Translations under genes and position numbers: made by a program
Assembly (NCBI RefSeq): GCF_002379585.1
Contig: NZ_DFUE01000019.1
Location: 116,804-163,889, forward strand
DNA length: 47,086 nucleotides
Reading direction: 5' to 3'
Source: Pseudomonas sp. UBA4194
Lineage (GTDB): Bacteria > Pseudomonadota > Gammaproteobacteria > Pseudomonadales > Pseudomonadaceae
The notes under the pieces: generated by a model
Databases searched by the model: none
Told to the model about the DNA's origin: nothing
The model's input: the letters and a program-made list of their open reading frames with translations, nothing else
Part shown: positions 1 through 6,810 of the stretch, piece after piece
How the letters are laid out: the number at the start of each line of letters is the position of its first letter
Position numbering within the stretch: position 1 is the first letter of the stretch

Positions 1-32
1 GGTCGTTGGTTCAAATCCAGCTCCCGCAACCA
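1..32 (+). tRNA. tRNA-fMet (initiator), 3' part only
   Basis: The window opens inside a tRNA. The T-arm sequence GGTTCAAATCC is followed by an acceptor strand and a genome-encoded CCA at 30-32. The T arm and acceptor end resemble the initiator tRNA-Met of gammaproteobacteria, and rimP follows, as metY precedes rimP in E. coli and initiator tRNA precedes it in Pseudomonas. The anticodon lies outside the window, so identity rests on 3' similarity and context. Confidence 0.8.
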
Positions 33-42
33 GTTTTAGCAA

Positions 43-70
43 GGCCCCTTTTCAAAGGGGCTTTTTGTTA
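43..70 (+). terminator. Intrinsic terminator after the tRNA
   Basis: An 8-bp stem (GCCCCTTT at 44-51 with AAAGGGGC at 54-61) is followed by a run of T. It is placed to end the tRNA transcript or reduce read-through into rimP. Confidence 0.85.
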
Positions 71-113
71 GCTGGACAGTTCTTAAGCGCCGGTATTCAA
101 CGGCGTATCCGGG

Positions 114-138
114 ATGGGCGCTTCGCCCATTTTTTATT
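114..138 (+). terminator. Second terminator/attenuator in the rimP leader
   Basis: ATGGGCG (114-120), a three-base loop and CGCCCAT (124-130) are followed by TTTTTATTT, which is a classic rho-independent terminator. It lies only 27 bases upstream of the rimP start codon, so operon transcripts from the left must pass it. This fits attenuation of the nusA operon. The ATG inside the stem is not a plausible translation start. Confidence 0.75.
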
Positions 139-164
139 TGCACAGCATGCACGAGGGGGTTCAG

Positions 165-623
165 GTGTCGAGCAAGCTAGAACAGTTGCAGGCCTTGTTG
201 GCCCCGGTGGTCGTGGCCCTAGGCTATGAATGCTGGGGTATTGAGTTTTCGGCTCAGGGCCGCCATTCGCTTTTGCGTGTTTATATCGATAAAGAGGGCG
301 GCGTGCTGGTGGATGACTGCGCCATTGTCAGTCGTCAGATCAGTGGTGTCCTGGACGTTGAAGATCCCATCAGCGTCGAATACACCCTCGAAGTTTCCTC
401 TCCAGGCATGGAACGCCCGCTGTTCACCATCGAACAGTTTGCCGCGTACGCCGGAGCACAAGTAAAGATAAAGTTGCGCGCGCCTTTCGAGGGTCGTCGC
501 AACTTTCAGGGCCTTCTCCACGGTGTGGAGGACCAGGATGTCGTGGTTCGTGTAGACGAAAACGAATTCCTGCTGCCGATCGATTCGATCGACAAGGCCA
601 ATATCATTCCCAGTTTTGACTGA
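165..623 (+). CDS. rimP: Ribosome maturation factor RimP
   Basis: RimP is a cytoplasmic factor for late 30S subunit maturation. The protein from GTG at 165 is 152 residues and begins SSKLEQLQALLAPVV after the initiator, the usual RimP start. An open frame extends upstream to 114, but that part encodes the terminator hairpin. The GTG has a strong ribosome binding site (GAGGGGG at 153-159). Family motifs include GYECWGIEF near the N-terminus and the VSSPGMERPL segment in the middle, followed by the C-terminal SH3-like domain. It is the first gene of the nusA-infB operon, 59 bases before nusA. The identification is secure and the start is well supported. Confidence 0.96.
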   Translation: MSSKLEQLQALLAPVVVALGYECWGIEFSAQGRHSLLRVYIDKEGGVLVDDCAIVSRQISGVLDVEDPISVEYTLEVSSPGMERPLFTIEQFAAYAGAQVKIKLRAPFEGRRNFQGLLHGVEDQDVVVRVDENEFLLPIDSIDKANIIPSFD

Positions 624-682
624 GACATGCCAGATACTGCGGGTCCCGCGGATCCAATGGCTTGCGAAAGGCGAGGCGTACG

Positions 683-2164
683 ATGAGCAAAGAAGTACTG
701 CTGGTTGTTGAGTCGGTATCCAATGAAAAGGGTGTACCGGCAGGCGTAATATTCGAAGCGCTGGAGATTGCTCTGGCGACTGCGACAAAAAAACGCTTCG
801 AGGACGAAGTTGACCTGCGTGTGGAAATCAACCGCCACACCGGTGCCTACGAAACATTCCGTCGCTGGACCGTGGTCGAGGAAGATGATCTCGACGATCC
901 GGCGATCGAAACCTGGCCGAGCAAGGTCGTCCAGACCCATCCCGAAGCCAAGGTGGGTGACATCGTCGAAGAGAAGATCGAGTCGATCGAATTCGGCCGT
1001 ATCGCCGCACAGACCGCCAAGCAGGTCATCGTGCAGAAGGTTCGTGAAGCCGAGCGCGCCCAAGTGGTCGACGCTTACCGCGAACGTCTGGGCGAGATCA
1101 TCTCCGGTACCGTAAAGAAAGTGACCCGCGACAACGTTATCGTTGACCTGGGCAACAACGCCGAGGCCTTGCTGGCTCGCGAAGACATCATCTCGCGCGA
1201 AACCTTCCGCGTCGGTGTGCGCCTGCGTGCACTGCTCAAGGAAATTCGTACCGAGAACCGTGGTCCTCAGCTGATTCTGTCGCGTACCGCGCCGGAAATG
1301 CTGATCGAGCTGTTCCGCATCGAAGTGCCGGAAATTGCTGAAGGCCTGATCGAAGTCATGGCCGCTTCCCGTGATCCGGGTTCGCGCGCCAAGATCGCCG
1401 TTCGTTCCAAGGACAAGCGCATCGACCCGCAAGGCGCCTGCATCGGCATGCGCGGTTCGCGTGTGCAGGCGGTGTCCGGCGAGTTGGGCGGTGAGCGTGT
1501 GGACATCGTCCTGTGGGACGACAACCCGGCGCAGTTCGTCATCAATGCCATGTCCCCGGCGGAAGTCGCGGCCATCATCGTCGACGAAGACGCCCATGCC
1601 ATGGACATCGCCGTGGGTGCCGACAATCTGGCCCAGGCAATTGGTCGCGGCGGGCAGAACGTGCGTCTGGCCAGCCAGTTGACTGGCTGGACCTTGAACG
1701 TGATGACCGAATCGGACATCCAGGCCAAGCAGCAAGCGGAAACCGGTGACATCCTGCGCAACTTCATCGACGAGCTGGAAGTCGACGAAGAGCTGGCACA
1801 GGTGCTGGTAGACGAAGGCTTCACCAGCCTGGAAGAGATTGCCTACGTACCGTTGGAAGAAATGCTCAACATCGACGGCTTTGACGAAGACATCGTCAAC
1901 GAGCTTCGCGCTCGGGCCAAGGATCGTTTGTTGACCAAAGCCATCGCTACTGAGGAAAAGCTGGCAGACGCCCATCCGGCCGAAGACCTGCTCTCGCTTG
2001 AGGGTATGGACAAGGATTTGGCGATGGAACTGGCGGTGCGCGGCGTAGTTACCCGCGAAGACCTGGCCGAGCAGTCGATTGACGACCTGCTCGACATCGA
2101 CGGCATCGACCAAGATCGTGCCGGCAAGTTGATCATGGCCGCCCGAGCCCATTGGTTCGAGTAA
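683..2164 (+). CDS. nusA: Transcription termination/antitermination factor NusA
   Basis: NusA binds RNA polymerase and nascent RNA and controls pausing, termination and rrn antitermination. The 493-residue product starts at ATG 683 (MSKEVLLVVESVSNEKG); an upstream in-frame ATG at 662 lacks support. Domains in order are the polymerase-binding N-terminal domain (about 1-125), S1 (about 135-200, ISGTVKKVTRDNVIVDLG), two KH domains (about 230-345, with the GMRGSR and AIGRGGQNVRLAS loops) and two acidic C-terminal repeats (about 365-490). Repeats of this kind bind the alpha-subunit C-terminal domain and NusG in gammaproteobacteria. The length matches Pseudomonas NusA. infB follows after 26 bases. 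Confidence 0.98.
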   Translation: MSKEVLLVVESVSNEKGVPAGVIFEALEIALATATKKRFEDEVDLRVEINRHTGAYETFRRWTVVEEDDLDDPAIETWPSKVVQTHPEAKVGDIVEEKIESIEFGRIAAQTAKQVIVQKVREAERAQVVDAYRERLGEIISGTVKKVTRDNVIVDLGNNAEALLAREDIISRETFRVGVRLRALLKEIRTENRGPQLILSRTAPEMLIELFRIEVPEIAEGLIEVMAASRDPGSRAKIAVRSKDKRIDPQGACIGMRGSRVQAVSGELGGERVDIVLWDDNPAQFVINAMSPAEVAAIIVDEDAHAMDIAVGADNLAQAIGRGGQNVRLASQLTGWTLNVMTESDIQAKQQAETGDILRNFIDELEVDEELAQVLVDEGFTSLEEIAYVPLEEMLNIDGFDEDIVNELRARAKDRLLTKAIATEEKLADAHPAEDLLSLEGMDKDLAMELAVRGVVTREDLAEQSIDDLLDIDGIDQDRAGKLIMAARAHWFE

Positions 2165-2190
2165 TTGGCGCGGCCTGAGGAGAGAAGTGC

Positions 2191-4710
2191 ATGACGCAAG
2201 TCACGGTGAAAGAACTGGCCCAAGAGGTCGCCGCACCGGTAGAGCGCCTGCTTCAGCAGATGCGTGAGGCAGGTCTGCCGCACACCGACGCCGGACAAGT
2301 TGTGACCGACAATGAGAAGCAGGCTCTGCTGGCTCATTTGAAAAGCAGCCACAAGGCGAAAGCGGAAGAACCGCGCAAGATTACCTTGCAACGCAAGACC
2401 CAAAGCACCTTGCGTGTGGCCGGTAGCAAGAGCATCAGCGTAGAAGTACGCAAGAAGAAAGTATTCGTTCAGCGCAGCCCGGAAGAAATCCAGGCCGAGC
2501 AGAAGCGCGAGCTCGAAGAGCGTCGCGCGGCAGAGAACGCTGCCCGTCAGAAAGCCGAAGAAGAAGCGCGCGCCCGCGCTGCGACCGAAGCACGCAACCA
2601 GCCAGCCGGCAACACGGCTGCTGCAGCGCCGGCTCCGGCCGCACCGGCCCCTGCGCCTTCGGTACCGGACATCGATCTGGCAGCTGTCGCTCCGGCGCCG
2701 GCTCCAGAGCGCAAGAAGGAAGAACCCCGTCGTCCCGACAAGCCTCGCAACGACGATCGTCGCAGCGGTGGCGGCGCTGGCGATGGCGAGCGCAAGAACC
2801 AGCCTCATCGTGCCACGGTCAAGGAAAAGGCGCCGACTCCGCGTGCCGCTCCGCGTACCACCGACGAAGAGAGCGATGGCTTCCGTCGTGGCGGCCGTGG
2901 CAAAGGCAAGCTGAAGAAGCGCAACGCCCACGGTTTCCAGAGCCCAACCGGCCCTGTCGTACGTGACGTGCAGATCGGCGAGACCATCACTGTCGGCGAC
3001 CTCGCCGCGCAGATGTCGGTCAAGGCTGCCGAAGTCATCAAGTTCATGTTCAAACTGGGCACCCCGGCCACCATCAACCAGGTACTGGATCAGGAAACTG
3101 CCCAGCTGGTCGCTGAAGAACTGGGCCACAAAGTGACCCTGGTCAGCGATACCGCCCTGGAAGATTCCCTGGCCGAATCGCTGAAGTTCGAAGGTGAAGC
3201 GTTCGCTCGTGCACCGGTCGTGACCGTCATGGGCCACGTTGACCACGGTAAGACCTCGCTGCTCGACTACATTCGTCGCGCCAAGGTCGCTGCGGGCGAA
3301 GCCGGCGGTATCACCCAGCACATCGGCGCCTACCACGTAGAAACCGAGCGCGGCATGGTGACCTTCCTCGACACCCCGGGCCACGCCGCGTTTACCGCGA
3401 TGCGTGCCCGTGGTGCCAAGGCCACCGACATCGTGATCCTGGTGGTTGCGGCTGACGACGGCGTGATGCCACAGACCATCGAAGCCGTTCAGCATGCCAA
3501 GGCTGCTGGCGTGCCGCTGGTGGTTGCAGTGAACAAGATCGACAAGCCGGGCGCCGACCTGGACCGTATCCGCAGCGAGCTGTCGGTACACGGTGTGACT
3601 TCCGAAGAGTGGGGCGGCGACACCCCGTTCGTCCCGGTCTCGGCCAAGCAAGGTACTGGCGTCGACGAATTGCTCGAAGCTGTTCTGCTGCAAGCCGAGG
3701 TCCTGGAACTCACCGCTACGCCGTCGGCTCCTGGCCGTGGTGTGGTCGTCGAGTCCCGTCTGGACAAGGGCCGTGGCCCGGTAGCCACCGTGCTGGTACA
3801 GGACGGTACGCTGCGTCAAGGCGACATGGTGCTGGTCGGCTCGAACTATGGCCGCGTGCGCGCCATGCTCGACGAGAACGGCAAGCCGATCAAGGAAGCC
3901 GGTCCGGCCATTCCGGTCGAGATCCTGGGCCTTGATGGCACCCCGGACGCTGGCGACGAGATGAGCGTTGTTGCCGACGAGAAGAAAGCCCGTGAAGTGG
4001 CTCTGTTCCGTCAAGGCAAGTTCCGCGAAGTCAAGCTGGCCCGCGCTCACGCTGGCAAGCTGGAAAACATCTTCGAGAACATGGGTCAGGAAGAGAAGAA
4101 GACGCTCAACATCGTCCTCAAATCCGACGTCCGTGGTTCGCTCGAAGCTTTGCAGGGCGCTCTGAACGGCCTGGGCAACGACGAAGTGCAAGTGCGTGTG
4201 GTCGGTGGCGGCGTCGGTGGTATCACCGAATCCGATGCCAACCTGGCACTGGCCTCCAATGCAGTACTGTTCGGCTTCAACGTGCGTGCCGATGCTGGCG
4301 CTCGCAAGATCGTCGAGCAGGAAGGTCTGGATATGCGTTACTACAACGTGATCTACGACATCATTGAAGACGTCAAGAAAGCCCTGACCGGTATGCTCGG
4401 CAGCGACGTTCGCGAGAACATCCTGGGCATCGCCGAAGTGCGTGACGTGTTCCGTTCGCCGAAGTTCGGTGCGATCGCCGGTTGCATGGTCATCGAGGGT
4501 GTGGTGTTCCGCAACCGTCCGATCCGTGTACTGCGCGAAGACATCGTTATCTTCGAAGGCGAGCTGGAATCGCTGCGTCGCTTCAAGGACGATGCGTCCG
4601 AAGTACGTGCCGGCATGGAATGCGGTATCGGCGTGAAGAGCTACAACGACGTCAAGGTCGGCGACAAGATCGAAGTCTTCGAGAAAGTCCAAGTGGCCCG
4701 TACGCTCTAA
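2191..4710 (+). CDS. infB: Translation initiation factor IF-2
   Basis: IF2 is the GTPase that recruits fMet-tRNA to the 30S subunit and promotes subunit joining. The ATG at 2191 follows a GAGGAGAG ribosome binding site. The 839-residue protein has an N-terminal IF2_N module (about 1-55), a long charged and Ala/Pro-rich linker (about 90-240), a second IF2_N-type region, and the G domain with G1 GHVDHGKTS, G3 DTPGH, G4 NKID and G5 SAK. Domains II, III and the fMet-tRNA-binding C-domain follow. Shorter isoforms from internal starts are known in E. coli; nothing here proves or excludes them. It is co-transcribed with nusA. Confidence 0.98.
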   Translation: MTQVTVKELAQEVAAPVERLLQQMREAGLPHTDAGQVVTDNEKQALLAHLKSSHKAKAEEPRKITLQRKTQSTLRVAGSKSISVEVRKKKVFVQRSPEEIQAEQKRELEERRAAENAARQKAEEEARARAATEARNQPAGNTAAAAPAPAAPAPAPSVPDIDLAAVAPAPAPERKKEEPRRPDKPRNDDRRSGGGAGDGERKNQPHRATVKEKAPTPRAAPRTTDEESDGFRRGGRGKGKLKKRNAHGFQSPTGPVVRDVQIGETITVGDLAAQMSVKAAEVIKFMFKLGTPATINQVLDQETAQLVAEELGHKVTLVSDTALEDSLAESLKFEGEAFARAPVVTVMGHVDHGKTSLLDYIRRAKVAAGEAGGITQHIGAYHVETERGMVTFLDTPGHAAFTAMRARGAKATDIVILVVAADDGVMPQTIEAVQHAKAAGVPLVVAVNKIDKPGADLDRIRSELSVHGVTSEEWGGDTPFVPVSAKQGTGVDELLEAVLLQAEVLELTATPSAPGRGVVVESRLDKGRGPVATVLVQDGTLRQGDMVLVGSNYGRVRAMLDENGKPIKEAGPAIPVEILGLDGTPDAGDEMSVVADEKKAREVALFRQGKFREVKLARAHAGKLENIFENMGQEEKKTLNIVLKSDVRGSLEALQGALNGLGNDEVQVRVVGGGVGGITESDANLALASNAVLFGFNVRADAGARKIVEQEGLDMRYYNVIYDIIEDVKKALTGMLGSDVRENILGIAEVRDVFRSPKFGAIAGCMVIEGVVFRNRPIRVLREDIVIFEGELESLRRFKDDASEVRAGMECGIGVKSYNDVKVGDKIEVFEKVQVARTL

Positions 4711-4724
4711 GCCGCGACCCCAAG

Positions 4725-4794
4725 GAACCGCATGGGTCTTCGCCCACCGGTTCTAAACGCAACGCCCGATCCGGCCCACGCCTGATCGGGCGTT
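4725..4794 (+). promoter_or_regulatory. Two hairpins between infB and rbfA
   Basis: There are two successive stem-loops: GAACCG/CGGTTC enclosing TGGG-TCTTCG-CCCA (4725-4753), then an 11-bp perfect stem AACGCCCGATC/GATCGGGCGTT (4761-4771 with 4784-4794). Few T residues follow, so the second is at best a leaky terminator. It could instead be a processing or stability structure within the operon mRNA. Confidence 0.55.
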
Positions 4795-4821
4795 TGCCGC
4801 TCTAGTTACAGGTAGTGAAAC

Positions 4822-5223
4822 ATGGCAAAAGAATACAGCCGTACCCAACGCATCGGCGACCAGATGCAGCGCGAACTGGCGCAACTGATCCGTCGTGAAG
4901 TCAAGGATCCACGCGTTGGCCTGGTCACCATCACCGCGGTGGAAGTCAGCCGCGACGTCGGCCATGCCAAGGTGTTCATCACCGTGATGGGCCAGGACAG
5001 CGCCGCCGATATTGCCCAGAGCATCAAGGTGCTGAACTCCGCCGCAGGTTTCCTGCGCATGCAACTGGCCAAGGAAATGAAGCTGCGCAGCGTGCCGCAA
5101 CTGCATTTCCACTACGACGAAAGCGTCACGCGCGGTGCCCATCTGTCGGCCCTGATCGAGCGCGCCGTTGCCGAAGACAGCCAGCATCAGCCCGATGATT
5201 CGGCCAAAGAACCCAAGGAGTAA
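4822..5223 (+). CDS. rbfA: 30S ribosome-binding factor RbfA
   Basis: RbfA is a small KH-fold protein that binds the 30S subunit near the 5' helix of 16S rRNA during late maturation, and it matters for growth in the cold. The product is 133 residues, the usual length. It begins MAKEYSRTQRIGDQMQRELA and contains the conserved VKDPRVGLVTIT strand, the AKVFITVMG strand and the LHFHYDESV segment near the C-terminus. The acidic tail ends in EPKE. A 111-base gap containing two hairpins separates it from infB, and truB follows after 5 bases. Confidence 0.97.
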   Translation: MAKEYSRTQRIGDQMQRELAQLIRREVKDPRVGLVTITAVEVSRDVGHAKVFITVMGQDSAADIAQSIKVLNSAAGFLRMQLAKEMKLRSVPQLHFHYDESVTRGAHLSALIERAVAEDSQHQPDDSAKEPKE

Positions 5224-5228
5224 TCCCG

Positions 5229-6146
5229 GTGGCTCAGGTCAAGCGTATCCGCCGCAATGTCAGCGGTATCATCCTGCTGGACAAGCCGTTGGGGTTCACC
5301 TCCAATGCGGCGCTGCAGAAAGTGCGTTGGTTGCTCAACGCCGAGAAGGCCGGCCATACCGGCAGTCTCGACCCCCTGGCCACTGGCGTGCTGCCGTTGT
5401 GCTTCGGTGAGGCCACCAAGTTCTCCCAGTACCTGCTCGATTCCGACAAGGGCTACGAGACCTTGATGCAGCTGGGCAAGACCACCACCACGGCGGACGC
5501 CGAGGGGGAAGTGTTACAAACTCGCGAAGTGACCGTTGGTCGTGACGACATCGAAGCTGTTTTGCCGAAATTTCGCGGTGGAATCAGCCAGATACCGCCT
5601 ATGTACTCGGCACTCAAGCGTGATGGCCAGCCCTTGTACAAGCTTGCTCGTGCCGGGGAAGTAGTGGAGCGCGAGCCGCGTTCTGTTACTATTGCGCGGC
5701 TCGAATTGCTGGCAAGCGAGCAGACCACGGCCAGGTTGGCGGTGGACTGCAGCAAAGGCACCTACATCCGGACCCTGGTCGAAGACATTGGCGAGGCGTT
5801 GGGCTGTGGTGCGTACGTCGCTGAACTGCGGCGCACCCAGGCAGGCCCCTTCAGTCTGGGGCAAACGGTCACCCTCGAAGAACTCGAGCGTGTCCATGCC
5901 GAAGGTGGCAACGAGGCGGTGGACCAGTTCCTCCTGCCCTCGGACAGCGGCCTGCAGGATTGGCCACTGCTGCAGTTCTCGGAGCACAGCGCGTTCTACT
6001 GGCTCCACGGGCAACCGGTAAGGGCTCCCGAGGCGCCGAAGTTCGGCATGGTTCGGGTGCAGGATCACAATGGTCGCTTCATCGGTATCGGTGAAGTGAG
6101 CGAAGACGGGCGCATTGCGCCACGTCGCTTGATTCGGTCGGAATGA
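5229..6146 (+). CDS. truB: tRNA pseudouridine-55 synthase TruB
   Basis: TruB isomerises U55 in the T-loop of essentially all tRNAs. The 305-residue product starts at GTG 5229, a few bases after the rbfA stop, with AAGGAG supplied by the end of rbfA. The catalytic motif GHTGSLDPLATGVLPLCFG holds the nucleophilic Asp, and the PPMYSALK segment and KGTYIRTLVEDIG motif follow. The C-terminal PUA-like domain occupies roughly residues 245-305. This is standard family architecture. Translation is probably coupled to rbfA. Confidence 0.97.
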   Translation: MAQVKRIRRNVSGIILLDKPLGFTSNAALQKVRWLLNAEKAGHTGSLDPLATGVLPLCFGEATKFSQYLLDSDKGYETLMQLGKTTTTADAEGEVLQTREVTVGRDDIEAVLPKFRGGISQIPPMYSALKRDGQPLYKLARAGEVVEREPRSVTIARLELLASEQTTARLAVDCSKGTYIRTLVEDIGEALGCGAYVAELRRTQAGPFSLGQTVTLEELERVHAEGGNEAVDQFLLPSDSGLQDWPLLQFSEHSAFYWLHGQPVRAPEAPKFGMVRVQDHNGRFIGIGEVSEDGRIAPRRLIRSE

Positions 6147-6196
6147 CCGATCCCGGTCGCTGCGGGGTTCCGCGGCGGCTGGTCGAGGACGGCTGT

Positions 6197-6271
6197 CAAC
6201 AGGCACGGTCGCACCTCTTCTTATCAATACAGGGTAATGCCCTGGCCTGTTGGACACTGCTCGCAGTGTCC
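6197..6271 (+). promoter_or_regulatory. Structured rpsO leader, possible S15 autoregulatory RNA
   Basis: Three stems are packed immediately upstream of rpsO. An outer stem pairs CAACAGGC (6197-6204) with GCCTGTTG (6245-6252). A hairpin nested in it pairs CAGGG with CCCTG (6230-6244). A perfect hairpin GGACACTG-CTCG-CAGTGTCC (6252-6271) abuts the outer stem. The ribosome binding site and rpsO start follow within 20 bases. S15 represses its own mRNA through leader structures in several bacterial groups, and their shapes differ between groups. The structure is seen directly; the S15 function is inferred. Confidence 0.55.
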
Positions 6272-6290
6272 CTAGTACTGGAGATGCCTC

Positions 6291-6560
6291 ATGGCTCTTA
6301 GCGTTGAAGACAAAGCTCAAATCGTTGCCGACTACCAGCAAGCCGTTGGTGATACCGGTTCGCCAGAAGTGCAGGTTGCACTGCTGACCCACAACATCAA
6401 CAAGCTGCAAGGTCACTTCAAGGCCAACGGCAAAGACCACCACTCCCGTCGTGGCCTGATCCGCATGGTCAACCAGCGCCGCAAGCTGCTGGACTACCTG
6501 AAGGGCAAAGACGTCAGCCGTTACGCTGCGCTGATCGGTCGTCTGGGTCTGCGTCGCTAA
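6291..6560 (+). CDS. rpsO: 30S ribosomal protein S15
   Basis: S15 is a primary binder of the 16S rRNA central domain and contributes to an intersubunit bridge. The 89-residue product has the family's GSPEVQVALLT segment and the RNA-binding DHHSRRGLIRMVNQRRKLLDYLK region, and ends in the usual basic IGRLGLRR. Its start (ATG 6291) follows GGAG with good spacing, directly after the structured leader. No clear terminator separates it from pnp, so the two are probably co-transcribed, as in E. coli. Confidence 0.98.
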   Translation: MALSVEDKAQIVADYQQAVGDTGSPEVQVALLTHNINKLQGHFKANGKDHHSRRGLIRMVNQRRKLLDYLKGKDVSRYAALIGRLGLRR

Positions 6561-6599
6561 TAGCGGCCTGACACGCGGTGACAAGCGTGGTGTGCTGTG

Positions 6600-6633
6600 C
6601 TCGCAGGCCTGGGCCAATGCCTGGGCCTGCGAG
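6600..6633 (+). promoter_or_regulatory. Long hairpin in the rpsO-pnp intergenic leader
   Basis: CTCGCAGGCC (6600-6609) pairs perfectly with GGCCTGCGAG (6624-6633), and the stem extends inward by about five more pairs including wobbles. No T-run follows, so it is not a terminator. In E. coli, PNPase autoregulation begins with RNase III cleavage of a leader hairpin before pnp; this stem is the best candidate here for the equivalent site, by inference. Confidence 0.55.
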
Positions 6634-6810
6634 GGCGCCGCGCGCAATCCTGAGGTTGGTTGTCTGTCGTACCCCAGCGGGTTTGCCGCTCGGGCGGGCA
6701 GGCCTCCAGCCTCAAGTTGTATCTGGACGGTCAACGGGGCCGATTCCCCGCTCTGCCCAAGAATTCGCAAGAAACCAGTTCCCCCAAGAGCCAACAGAAG
6801 GTAGGAAACC

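Noticed and set aside
506..2152. 548-residue open frame on the minus strand
   Set aside because: It is the mirror of nusA in a GC-rich genome; composition is unlike a real protein and no ribosome binding site or family motif is seen.
1843..4692. 949-residue open frame on the minus strand
   Set aside because: It is antisense to infB and nusA with low-complexity His/Asp/Arg runs typical of shadow frames.
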